A DNA stretch of 64,000 bases from an uncultured Lachnospiraceae bacterium. GTDB taxonomy: Bacteria; Bacillota; Clostridia; Lachnospirales; Lachnospiraceae. The notes below the pieces were generated by a model. That model had not been told where the DNA came from and ran no database searches. It saw nothing but the letters and a program-made list of their open reading frames with translations. Where the stretch lies: NCBI GenBank assembly GCA_910586355.1, contig CAJUHJ010000006.1:1-64000 (forward strand), written 5' to 3'. Shown in pieces: positions 1 through 8,169 of this stretch (positions are counted from its first letter, which is position 1; each line of letters opens with the position of its first letter). A program made the position numbers and the translations under genes.

Positions 1-16
1 CGTTTCTCTCAATATT

Positions 17-2605
17 TTATCCTCTTATTTCGTCTATAATATTTTTCTTCAACAATTCTCTGCCCGACACTACTATTACAACTACGCATACAATTATGTT
101 TAACAAAGTCATTCCAACACAAGGAAGAAGTGGAATATTATTATTCACGATAATAAAACGAAGTATATGCTGCATGATGTTTGCCAAAATAAATTTACTT
201 ATGAAAATAAGCACAAGCATACAAACACTGGTAAATACACCATAAAAAAGTCCTTCGTTTATCAATATCTTACAAAATCCCCTCTCCGTAATTCCTATTG
301 CCCGAAGTATTGCCAGCTCATACCGTCTGGATTGAATCTGATGATTCATACTGTTTGTTGTATGCAATAAACTGATAAAAAACAGAATAAGGGCAATTCC
401 ATAAAAGAAATATACTTTTTGCATGATGCTGTCATTCTTTTTCGCTATTTCGGTCGTATTGTCATGTATCACACATTTGTTAAGCCCAACAATATAATTC
501 TTAAGTTTATTACTGACCTCACCGCTTTTTGCATTTTCTTCAAGGTTTATATTTAAACTGTTATAATCTGCAATATCAAAATTGGATTCCATCATCTGAT
601 GCGGCATAATTACACTTACTACATCCGTACCAGAGCCAATAAATTCATCTGTTTCTCCCGTACAGCGGCTTACAATGGCAGAAACTACAAAATCCTTTTC
701 AATATAGTTTTCATCTGATGCTTGAAATTTCAATAATTTCGCATTATCTGCTAAAGTATTCTTAGGTACTTTTAATGTGATATGGTCGCCAGCATGTATA
801 TCGATTCCATCGTAATATCCTGCGCCATCCATCAGCGTCTTTAATATCACCTGATTATTTTCAATCATTTTATTGTAAGAAATCTCGCCTTCAAGCCGAT
901 ATTCGGAAAGAGCAGATAATTGTGGTTCCCCATACCCATATACATTTACTTTTAATTTATAATCCGATTCACTTTGTTTTGTTGCAATTCCATTATATTT
1001 TTCCATTATATTTTCATCCTGCTTTCTGTCAGCATGTTCATCTATTTCCGGATAAAACTCTGTCCATTTCAAAATCCCGTTACCCAAAGGAATTTCGCCT
1101 AAAATGTAGGATACTGGAAAAATTTCTTTTATTCCGCTTATCTTTTCTTTGTTTATTTCGCTCTCAATATTCCCTGGAATTACATTGCCCAAATCATCGT
1201 CTTCAATAGATATCCGTATATCCGTATATAGGGATTCATCGGTCAGCATGGCATGTTCATTATTCTGTTTCGCATTATCCGCAACATATGTTGAAGAAAC
1301 AAATAAAACGCCGCCCAATGACAGGGATATGATAATTCCTGCAAAAGCAGTCTTTTTCGTTAATATAAAACGTCTGCTGAGAGTTCCCATTATATGATGC
1401 TTTTTTAAGCTGATAATCTTACGGCTCTTTCTGTATGAAGAATCTTTCATCTTTTCTGTCTGCGTATATTTACGCATATTCCGAATAGCTCCTGCCGAAC
1501 AAAATACCAAAAATAAAAGGAATAGCAGAAAACCCAAAGCAAAAATATCCATTGCTGCTTTAAATGTGCCCTGAAAAAGAAATCTTGCCACAACAATTCC
1601 CAGAATACCGCCAATGAAATATGCGGGGATAAACAAAATAACCAATTCCATCAACATTGCCGCAAACATATTTTTTTCATCTATCCCTAAAACTTCCAGC
1701 AATCCATACTGGCTTTTTCTTTTTTGGACAATTACCCGAAAAATACTGTTGATAATAAAAACCCCAAACAAAAAAATTACCGCAAAAATCATTTTCTGCA
1801 AAAGATTATTATTGTTATCCAATCTGCCTAATAGGTAAATCAGCTTTCCAACTGCATTACATTCATCTAAATGTAATGCAGTAAGAATAATATCTATGAT
1901 TGTTTCTTTTGGCTCTGCACCTATATAAACTGAAATGCCGTCATTCATTTCAGGGTCTGGGCAGCTGATTCGATTCTTTTGTAAGAAAGCAGAAAACTGT
2001 TCATAAGCGCGTTTCGCATCTGAAAATTCCAAATAAAGAAACGATGCTTCATCCATATCCAAAACAGTTTCTTTATCTGTAAAAATTAAAATGGAATTGT
2101 CCGCTGTTTTCGCGCCCTCTGAAACAATTCCTGTTAAAGTGAATCTTTCCCCTCTCAACTCTAATGTACTTCCCAGAGCATAATCCATCCCCAAGTTATG
2201 GAGTGCATAATAGTCAAGTGCAATTTCATTCTTATGTTTAGGATATGTCCCTTCCAATAATGTTCTATGGTTCATTTCAAGATACTGGATATCCCCATAA
2301 CAAAAAGTGATATCTTTGCCTGCTGCTTCGCATGGAGCGGAATAGTACACCCCCATACGGTTCAATTCGTATTCACTGTCTGAACGAATGATTTTATTTT
2401 CATCTATTAGATTTTTGGAAATCGCATAATTCCAACTGCCATATTCCTCTTTTGCATTTTCATAACTTGCATTTTGATTGCTGTATACCAATGATGCAAT
2501 TCCATTCATCAGTAATACCGACATACAAATTCCCAAAAACAAAATAGCGGCTTGTTTTCTATAATATTTTATATAAGAAATTGCTAATCTCATATTATTA
2601 TGCAT
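17..2605 (-). CDS. ABC transporter permease, duplicated FtsX type
   Basis: Integral membrane subunit of an ABC system (862 aa), partner of the ATPase just upstream. It looks like two copies of one unit: a membrane segment near residues 19-37, a large extracytoplasmic part, three membrane segments near 270-375, then a segment near 420-440, a second large extracytoplasmic part and three C-terminal segments (about 730-855). This fits SalY/MacB-like FtsX-family permeases, which mostly move or sense peptides and lipids rather than import nutrients. I chose the ATG at 2605 (MHNNMRLAIS): an AAAGGCGG-type ribosome site precedes it and it overlaps the ATPase stop by 8 bases. A start 45 bases upstream is possible. 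Substrate unknown; with the two-component genes, defence against an antimicrobial peptide is the likeliest role (inference). Confidence 0.88.
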   Translation of the reverse strand: MHNNMRLAISYIKYYRKQAAILFLGICMSVLLMNGIASLVYSNQNASYENAKEEYGSWNYAISKNLIDENKIIRSDSEYELNRMGVYYSAPCEAAGKDITFCYGDIQYLEMNHRTLLEGTYPKHKNEIALDYYALHNLGMDYALGSTLELRGERFTLTGIVSEGAKTADNSILIFTDKETVLDMDEASFLYLEFSDAKRAYEQFSAFLQKNRISCPDPEMNDGISVYIGAEPKETIIDIILTALHLDECNAVGKLIYLLGRLDNNNNLLQKMIFAVIFLFGVFIINSIFRVIVQKRKSQYGLLEVLGIDEKNMFAAMLMELVILFIPAYFIGGILGIVVARFLFQGTFKAAMDIFALGFLLFLLFLVFCSAGAIRNMRKYTQTEKMKDSSYRKSRKIISLKKHHIMGTLSRRFILTKKTAFAGIIISLSLGGVLFVSSTYVADNAKQNNEHAMLTDESLYTDIRISIEDDDLGNVIPGNIESEINKEKISGIKEIFPVSYILGEIPLGNGILKWTEFYPEIDEHADRKQDENIMEKYNGIATKQSESDYKLKVNVYGYGEPQLSALSEYRLEGEISYNKMIENNQVILKTLMDGAGYYDGIDIHAGDHITLKVPKNTLADNAKLLKFQASDENYIEKDFVVSAIVSRCTGETDEFIGSGTDVVSVIMPHQMMESNFDIADYNSLNINLEENAKSGEVSNKLKNYIVGLNKCVIHDNTTEIAKKNDSIMQKVYFFYGIALILFFISLLHTTNSMNHQIQSRRYELAILRAIGITERGFCKILINEGLFYGVFTSVCMLVLIFISKFILANIMQHILRFIIVNNNIPLLPCVGMTLLNIIVCVVVIVVSGRELLKKNIIDEIRG

Positions 2606-3293
2606 GAAGTCCACCGCCTTTCTCATTTTCGTAAAGAACACCATCTTCAATACGAATGATTCTATCGCAATTTTGCGCGATCACTTCATTATGCGTTACC
2701 ATTAAAATGGTCTGGTTATATTGCCTTCCACTTGCTTTTAGCAGTCCAATCACATCATTTGTCGTCTTTGAATCCAAATTTCCCGTCGGCTCATCTGCAA
2801 GAATAAGTGCCGGCTTGTTCGCTAAAGCCCTCGCTATTGCGGCTCTTTGCTGCTGACCGCCAGACAGTTCACTCGGATATTTCATTCTTTTATCCCAAAT
2901 CTTCAAATCTTTTAGCAATCGTTCCATATATGCATGGTCAATATGCCTGCTCTTGTCAAAAGAAACAGGCAACGCTACATTATCATATACGTTCAGTACA
3001 GGCATTAAACTATAATTTTGAAAAACAAAACCTATTTTCCGCCGGCGGAAAATGGCCAGTTCTTTACGGCTCAATTTTGCGATATTATGTCCGTTAATCA
3101 TAACCTCGCCCTCAGTAACAACATCTAATCCGCCAATCATATTAAGCAATGTACTTTTTCCAGATCCAGAAGTGCCTAATAACGCAACAAACTCTCCTTG
3201 ATTGATTTCAAGATTCACATGCTTTAATGCTTTTACTTTATTTTCGCCTTTGCCATAATTTTTACTCAGATTTCTTATAATCACAATTGCCAT
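2598..3293 (-). CDS. ABC transporter ATP-binding protein (LolD/MacB/BceA-like)
   Basis: Cytoplasmic ATPase (231 aa) driving the FtsX-type permease downstream. Walker A GTSGSGKST is at residues 40-48, the Q-loop FQNYS near 91, the signature LSGGQQQR at 143-150, Walker B LILADEPTGNLD near 163-174 and the switch histidine in MVTHN near 200. The NLDS motif after Walker B and the short length are typical of the LolD/MacB/BceA family, which pairs with FtsX permeases. An AGGAGG-type site (CCTCCTTTG on the plus strand at 3301-3309) sits just before the start. The gene follows the two-component genes across a 112-base gap holding its own promoter with OmpR-type repeats. Confidence 0.93.
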   Translation of the reverse strand: MAIVIIRNLSKNYGKGENKVKALKHVNLEINQGEFVALLGTSGSGKSTLLNMIGGLDVVTEGEVMINGHNIAKLSRKELAIFRRRKIGFVFQNYSLMPVLNVYDNVALPVSFDKSRHIDHAYMERLLKDLKIWDKRMKYPSELSGGQQQRAAIARALANKPALILADEPTGNLDSKTTNDVIGLLKASGRQYNQTILMVTHNEVIAQNCDRIIRIEDGVLYENEKGGGLHA

Positions 3294-3357
3294 ATCGCTG
3301 CCTCCTTTGTTTCCCCAAAGATGCCGTTCTGGCGGTCTTAAGGATTTCTGAAACCTT

Positions 3358-3392
3358 ATTATAAAATGCGCTTCTTACAGAAACCCTACAGA
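3358..3392 (-). promoter_or_regulatory. promoter with OmpR-type direct-repeat operator for the ABC genes
   Basis: Read on the minus strand, a TATAAT -10 box lies at 3363-3358. The hexamer TCTGTA occurs twice, at 3392-3387 and 3381-3376, an 11-base period. The repeats cover the -35 position, where no good TTGACA is present. Two half-sites one helical turn apart over a poor -35 is the usual arrangement for activation by an OmpR/PhoB-family regulator; the obvious candidate is the regulator encoded at 4302-4973. Confidence 0.55.
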
Positions 3393-3405
3393 CACTCAAA
3401 TAAAT

Positions 3406-4302
3406 CTAACAATTTTGTAAGAAAACTGAAAAAACACTTCCCTTTCCAAGTTCCGATTTGACTGTCAGATATCCCTTTTCCTTTTCCAATATCATTTTGG
3501 ATAAATATAACCCTATTCCAGAACCTTCCGTTTGTTCTGCATTTTTGCTGCGGTAAAAACGCTCAAAAATATGAGGAATATCTTCTTTTGAGATTCCTAT
3601 CCCATTATCTTTTATATGGACAATACTGTATGTTTCCAACTGTTCTAATGATATTTCTATCAGTCCAAAAGACGTATATTTAATTGCATTTTCCAATAGA
3701 TTCACAAATACTTCCAGAGTCCATTTTGGATTATGTAAAAGTACAACATCTTCAAATTCCATAACATGGATATCAATATTTTTTTCTTCTGCTTTTTCAA
3801 AAACCGCACTTACCGCATTCCGTATGGTTTTTTTGATTCCTTCCTTTTCTACATCAAATTCTATCACATTTTGTTCAAGCTTTGACATTTTAAAGAGCGA
3901 TTCCAACAGCCAGTCTATTTTTTCTGTCTGCATTTTTAATTTATGTAAAAATTTCGATTGCTGCTCCTTTGTCAAATCATTGCTGCCGAGCAATTCTTCA
4001 TACATCATTACATTTGCTAAAGGCGTCTTAAGCTGATGTGATATATTAGAAATAAGCTGCTTTATCTGCTCCTTTTCTAAATCTGCCCGTCCTATTTCAA
4101 AATCTAATTTATGCGATATCATTTTTACCTGATGATAAAATAATGACAACTCACTTTCATTAAACGGTATATCATCTATTTTCCTCCCCTCAATCAGTTG
4201 TTCTAAAATCCGATTGATTTTGCGGTAAATTATCCTATTCCTTATTACAAATAATAATAATAAAATTGTCACTGTAACTGCCCAAATATAAACGAAAATC
4301 AT
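3406..4302 (-). CDS. sensor histidine kinase
   Basis: Membrane histidine kinase (298 aa) that phosphorylates the regulator encoded immediately upstream. A single membrane segment occupies about residues 2-21, with no sizeable extracytoplasmic domain, so it probably senses in the membrane or through the ABC permease, as small kinases of peptide-detox modules do. The H-box SHQLKTPLAN has the phospho-accepting His near residue 89; the ATPase domain shows the N-box NLLENAIKYT, G1 DNGIGIS and G2 GSGIGLYL. I chose ATG 4302, which overlaps the regulator stop (TAATG) and has AGAGGT upstream; this implies translational coupling. Confidence 0.92.
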   Translation of the reverse strand: MIFVYIWAVTVTILLLLFVIRNRIIYRKINRILEQLIEGRKIDDIPFNESELSLFYHQVKMISHKLDFEIGRADLEKEQIKQLISNISHQLKTPLANVMMYEELLGSNDLTKEQQSKFLHKLKMQTEKIDWLLESLFKMSKLEQNVIEFDVEKEGIKKTIRNAVSAVFEKAEEKNIDIHVMEFEDVVLLHNPKWTLEVFVNLLENAIKYTSFGLIEISLEQLETYSIVHIKDNGIGISKEDIPHIFERFYRSKNAEQTEGSGIGLYLSKMILEKEKGYLTVKSELGKGSVFSVFLQNC

Positions 4303-4973
4303 TACAAGACCTCTTTCCATATATACCCCATTCCATGTACTGTTTTTATATGTTGCGGATTTTTGGCATCACTTTCAATTTTTATTCGTAACCGTCGGAT
4401 ATTCACCGATACAATATTATCATCAACAAACTCCCCGTCATTTTCCCATATTTTCATAAGAATCTGTTCCTTTGATAAAATCAGTCCTGTATTCTTTATA
4501 AAATAAACCAGCAATTTTAACTCCGTCGAACTCAGCTCGATTTCTTCCTCATTTTTTGTCACTTTGCCATTTGATAAATCCACACGGATATTACCTGATT
4601 TTAAGATAGAATGCTCTGTGTTTTTTAACATTTTTTTCACCCTTGCCTTTAGAACAGCAACAGAAAAAGGTTTCGACATATAATCATCCGCCCCTAATTC
4701 CAATGCTTTAATTTCATCTAATTCCGTATCTCTCGCTGTCAGCATAATAATAGGAATTTCTGATTCTTCACGAAGTTTTTTACAGAGTTCAAATCCATTC
4801 CCATCTGGGAGATTGCAATCTAATATGATTCCATGAAAATCCATTTGCTGTAAACATTCTTTTGCTTTTTTAATTGTATTTGCACTAATCACTTCATATT
4901 TTTCAGAACGGAATGTAAATTCAAGCCCTTCCCGTAAATCGTTATCATCTTCGACAATGAGTAATTTTTCCAT
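4302..4973 (-). CDS. OmpR/PhoB-family response regulator
   Basis: DNA-binding response regulator (223 aa). The receiver has the acidic pair DD at 9-10, the phosphorylatable Asp 52 in IILDCNLPDG and a conserved Lys in MSKPFS near 101. The C-terminal half is a winged helix (VSVNIRRLRIKIE near 190, GMGYIWK at the end). Start chosen at 4973 because AAAGGTG stands 5 bases before this ATG; the longer frame from 4988 lacks support. It is first in a four-gene set with a kinase, ATPase and permease, and the TCTGTA repeats before the ABC genes are its probable target. Confidence 0.93.
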   Translation of the reverse strand: MEKLLIVEDDNDLREGLEFTFRSEKYEVISANTIKKAKECLQQMDFHGIILDCNLPDGNGFELCKKLREESEIPIIMLTARDTELDEIKALELGADDYMSKPFSVAVLKARVKKMLKNTEHSILKSGNIRVDLSNGKVTKNEEEIELSSTELKLLVYFIKNTGLILSKEQILMKIWENDGEFVDDNIVSVNIRRLRIKIESDAKNPQHIKTVHGMGYIWKEVL

Positions 4974-5064
4974 AACATCACCTTTCATAATTTATATCGC
5001 ATATTTGTCACATATATTTTCTTCTTTTCGCTTCATATCTTTTTAGACGGCATCAATGAAAGTT

Positions 5065-5253
5065 TTAAATTATGCTGTTTTTTATTCCCTTTCTTCTTGC
5101 ATCGGCTGGTTTTTCTGCTGTATTAGGAATAAGCCATACCCGATTAACATTCAATACACCCTCAATCCGATTTTCTTTGCAAAGCCGCTGTACCCACCGA
5201 AGTGATACATGCCATTTTTCAGCGGCTTCCTGTGCTGTCATATATTCAAACAT
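5065..5253 (-). CDS. small helix-turn-helix (excisionase-like) DNA-binding protein
   Basis: A 62-residue protein with one helix-turn-helix: MTAQEAAEKWHVSLRWVQRL then a wing ending in VWLIP, as in MerR/Xis-type domains that recognise a short DNA site. The AEKW...VQRLC...RI pattern is common in small clostridial proteins linked to mobile elements and in some orphan regulators. GGAGGT lies directly upstream (5260-5265 read on the minus strand). It stands between a two-component module and a decayed transposon remnant, so it may be the last intact gene of that element. Its target is unknown. Confidence 0.75.
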   Translation of the reverse strand: MFEYMTAQEAAEKWHVSLRWVQRLCKENRIEGVLNVNRVWLIPNTAEKPADARRKGIKNSII

Positions 5254-5415
5254 ACCAAACCTCCAAATTTGTACTATATCTATTATAGCCGCTTAAACGA
5301 ACTATATCAACCATGCAAATATGCATTTTTATTGTATAATGCAAGAGATTTCATATTACTGTATAAAAACTGTCAAAAAAAGCAACAGAGATTTCTCTCT
5401 GCCGCCTTTGTCTGC

Positions 5416-5786
5416 TTATGCGAAAATGATTTCCTCATCTACAATTTCCAACGCACATGCTCTTATGTTATTTAAGGGTTGTACCCACTTTAAGGCGTTT
5501 TCTTCCTTTAGCTGTCGTTATGCCCTGTTCCTGTTTCATGCCCTCTATGAGCCTGTGGGAGCGTTCCTGCGCCTGTCTGTCGATGTCGGCAAGGTAGGCA
5601 TTAAGCCTGCCGCTTGTGAGAAGATTGGTGTATGTAACTTTGCGGTACTGCTTCAGATAGTCCAGATGCCGTTGCCCCCCAAATTCCTATCGCCTGTTCT
5701 TCTTCGGCGGGTAATCTTAAATCTGGTATAAGATACCCATGTTCTTCGTGGTATGTGCCGCCTAACTGTTCAAATATTAACTTCAT
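5416..5786 (-). pseudogene. tnpV: tnpV-like transposon protein, frameshifted remnant
   Basis: On the minus strand the first frame reads MKLIFEQLGGTY and YLIPDLRLPAEEEQ, the start of transposon-encoded TnpV proteins. After IGIWG the reading shifts and continues as LDYLKQYRKV, YTNLLTSGRLNAYLAD and IDRQAQER; after a second shift it ends NNIRACALEIVDEEIIFA. All family blocks are present in order but two frameshifts break the gene, so it cannot make the usual protein of about 120 residues. TnpV accompanies Tn4451-like and related clostridial elements. No recombinase gene remains nearby. Confidence 0.8.
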
Positions 5787-5923
5787 ATGCAAAAACTCCT
5801 TTTCTGTATGATTTGGTTTCTGCGGGGTATCTGCAAGCAATGTATCAGCAGGTTGTATGTATATACTATCTTTAAGTTAAGTTCGTATCTGCTGCCCAGT
5901 TCCTCAAAAATCATCTTTGCCAT
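5783..5923 (-). other. possible second transposon fragment
   Basis: A 46-codon minus-strand frame opens with MAKMIFEELGSRYEL, which resembles the TnpV N-terminus, and runs into the start of the frameshifted copy. The rest of 5787-6049 shows a stop-rich minus-strand reading including DWPTDVGQILQTF that I do not recognise. I take the stretch as decayed mobile DNA and see no intact gene in it. Confidence 0.3.
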
Positions 5924-6049
5924 TGTCTGTTACCGCCACATTCTTTTTTATTTTGAATGTCTGCAAAATTTGTCCTACATCAGTCGGCCAGTCAGCGATG
6001 TGTTGAAGGGTACGGCATTTAAGCTGTCGTGGTTCAAATGGGAAAGAGA

Positions 6050-6078
6050 TTGCATGTAATATGGAAGCATGTTATGAT
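6050..6078 (+). promoter_or_regulatory. sigma-A type promoter for the NSS transporter
   Basis: TTGCAT (6050-6055), 17-base spacer, TATGAT (6073-6078), about 35 bases before the coding start at 6114. It lies at the edge of the transposon remnant. Confidence 0.5.
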
Positions 6079-6113
6079 AAGAAACAGTATTATATTGGGG
6101 AGGGAAACTGATA

Positions 6114-7511
6114 ATGGCAAATGATAAAAATAAGCAGTCTTTATTGCAGAAAGAAAACCAGCGCAGCAGTTTTTCCGGAAAATTAGGGTATGTGCTGGCT
6201 GTTGCAGGTTCAGCCGTAGGGCTGGGAAATATTTGGCGATTTCCTTATTTGGCGGCAAAGTATGGCGGGGGTATTTTTCTTTTGGTATATTTGATTTTGA
6301 TGTTGACATTTGGATATGCGCTGATTGTATCGGAAACAGCATTAGGGCGAATGACAAAGAGAAGTCCGGTAGGGGCATTTGGTATATTTGGAAAAGGAGT
6401 TCCTTATTTATTAGGGGGTTGGATTAATGCTGTGATTCCTATGTTGATTGTACCCTATTATAGTGTAATTGGGGGATGGGTTGTAAAGTATTTGTTTGAG
6501 TATCTGCAGGGAAACACGGCAGTCTTAGCAGAAGACAATTATTTTTCCGGATTTATTGCAAATAGTGTTCAAGCTGAATTATGGTTCCTTTTATTTGGCC
6601 TGATTGTAATTATTGTTCTTTTTGCAGGGGTAAAACAGGGCGTAGAGCGCGTTGCGAAAGTGATGATGCCTTTACTTGTCATATTGGCGGTTTTTGTTGC
6701 AGTTTATTCAGTGACCAGACCTGGTGCATGGGAAGGCGTGAAATATTTTTTAATTCCTAATTTTGATAACTTTTCATGGATGACGGTAGTGGCTGCTATG
6801 GGTCAGATGTTTTATTCGTTATCCATTGCCATGGGGATTTTATATACATATGGTTCATACATAAATAAAGATGTTGATATTGAAAATTCTACGAAACAGG
6901 TTGAGATTTTTGATACGGCGATTGCCATGCTTGCAGGACTGATGATTATTCCGGCAGTATTTGCATTTTCCGGCGGGGATCCGGATACACTAAAGGCAGG
7001 CCCTTCTTTGATGTTTATTACAATCCCAAAAGTATTTGCAAGTATGGGGTTTGGGACAGGCGCTGGAATTTTATTTTTTCTTTTGGTTTTGCTTGCAGCA
7101 TTAACCAGTGCAATTTCATTAGCGGAATCTGGGGTTTCTACTTTTGAGGATCAATTTGGTTTGAGCCGTCATAAGTCTGCGTTATTGATGGGAGCGGTAA
7201 TTGTAATATTTGGTTCAGCCTCAGCGCTTGGATTTGGGGTTTTGGATTTTATTTCTTTACTTGGGATGTCGGTACTGGATATTTTCGATTTCCTTACGAA
7301 TTCTCTGATGATGCCGTTGGCGGCATTGTCCACCTGCATATTGGTTACCCGTGTGGTGGGGCTTGATAAGATTACAAAAGAGATTGAGCAGTCTTCTCGT
7401 TTTAAACGTAAGAAGATGTATTGTATTTTTATGAGATATCTGGCTCCGGTGTGTATTGTTATCATTCTTTTTAGTTCAATTGCAAATGTAATGGGCTGGA
7501 TTGCAATGTAG
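6114..7511 (+). CDS. sodium-dependent transporter, neurotransmitter:sodium symporter family
   Basis: Integral membrane symporter (465 aa) of the NSS/SNF family (LeuT, MhsT, TnaT), which uses the sodium gradient to import amino acids. The hallmark first helix is clear: AVAGSAVGLGNIWRFPYL at about residues 31-48, containing the unwound glycine pair and sodium/substrate residues. Further hydrophobic segments continue to the C-terminus (11 or 12 in all), and GPSLMFITIP is typical of bacterial members. A GGGGAGGG site precedes the ATG and a strong terminator follows, so it is monocistronic. The amino acid carried cannot be read from the sequence. Confidence 0.93.
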   Translation: MANDKNKQSLLQKENQRSSFSGKLGYVLAVAGSAVGLGNIWRFPYLAAKYGGGIFLLVYLILMLTFGYALIVSETALGRMTKRSPVGAFGIFGKGVPYLLGGWINAVIPMLIVPYYSVIGGWVVKYLFEYLQGNTAVLAEDNYFSGFIANSVQAELWFLLFGLIVIIVLFAGVKQGVERVAKVMMPLLVILAVFVAVYSVTRPGAWEGVKYFLIPNFDNFSWMTVVAAMGQMFYSLSIAMGILYTYGSYINKDVDIENSTKQVEIFDTAIAMLAGLMIIPAVFAFSGGDPDTLKAGPSLMFITIPKVFASMGFGTGAGILFFLLVLLAALTSAISLAESGVSTFEDQFGLSRHKSALLMGAVIVIFGSASALGFGVLDFISLLGMSVLDIFDFLTNSLMMPLAALSTCILVTRVVGLDKITKEIEQSSRFKRKKMYCIFMRYLAPVCIVIILFSSIANVMGWIAM

Positions 7512-7525
7512 CCCGGACAAAGGAT

Positions 7526-7562
7526 AAGCGGCATCATATTCAGTTGATATGATGCCGCTTTT
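7526..7562. terminator. bidirectional intrinsic terminator
   Basis: A near-perfect 14-base stem (AAGCGGCATCATAT with ATATGATGCCGCTT) around a 7-base loop, followed by TTTTAATT on the plus strand. It ends the symporter gene and, read from the other side, could end the short minus-strand unit at 7526-7837. Confidence 0.85.
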
Positions 7563-7808
7563 AATTTATGCTGTCCATTGGACTGTTCCTCCTGATATAA
7601 ATTTTTAAATTTATGAAATCTTTGTATTCTCCAGTAATCTATTTGGCTGAAATCATATCTGAACCCTGCAGTTGATTTCTTGTTTTATCTTTCCAATGAA
7701 TGATTACTATTTTTATATATTTCATAAATTGTTTTAATAAATCTGAACTGATATGTTATGTTTTCATGGGTTTGTACCTCCATTTCTTAATATTTATTTG
7801 ATGTAACT
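7563..7808 (-). other. short minus-strand transcription unit, unexplained
   Basis: This AT-rich stretch has no gene of normal size. On the minus strand, after a consensus promoter, a GGAGG (7781-7777) precedes ATGAAAACATAA (from 7767, three codons). The same frame then carries an ATG-initiated 28-codon stretch (KYIKIVIIHWKDK..., ending TAG), and a second AGGAGG precedes a five-codon frame MDSIN. It could be a decayed small gene or a regulatory RNA with micro-ORFs; no family recognised. Confidence 0.35.
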
Positions 7809-7837
7809 ATTATATCTAAATATTGTTTAACTGTCAA
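7809..7837 (-). promoter_or_regulatory. perfect consensus sigma-A promoter on the minus strand
   Basis: Read on the minus strand, TTGACA (7837-7832), a 17-base spacer and TATAAT (7814-7809). No annotated gene lies downstream before the symporter terminator, which makes this promoter unusual. Confidence 0.6.
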
Positions 7838-8029
7838 TATAAAGTTGAATAATATCTTATAATAATTAATTATATCAGAATTATTGTTTATAAATCAGGA
7901 AAAAATCTGTCAATAGAAACAAAACAAACAGAAACGACTGTAACAGCAAATTCGGTTCTAATATGAGGTAATCTCAAGTGATTCCTAAAGAGAGATTATC
8001 ACAAATCCATAACAATCTAATAAATAAGC

Positions 8030-8058
8030 TTGACAAGGCAGGAGGAATATGCTACTAT
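8030..8058 (+). promoter_or_regulatory. sigma-A promoter for the SH3/cell-wall hydrolase gene
   Basis: TTGACA (8030-8035), 17-base spacer, TACTAT (8053-8058), giving a leader of about 105 bases. The leader carries a direct repeat (GTAATAATT twice, near 8077-8093). The rest of 7838-8029 is AT-rich, with nothing I can name. Confidence 0.65.
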
Positions 8059-8169
8059 CTGTTCGTAACAAATTTGTAATAATTGTAATAATTCTGAACA
8101 AAAAAAGGAATAAAATGTAAAATAATAGTCATTAGTTCAGAAGAAATTACCCAACTTGGAGGTTTGAGA

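Noticed and set aside
7838..8029. Possible gene or structured RNA in AT-rich intergenic DNA
   Set aside because: No frame, ribosome site or convincing stem; only AT-rich sequence is visible.
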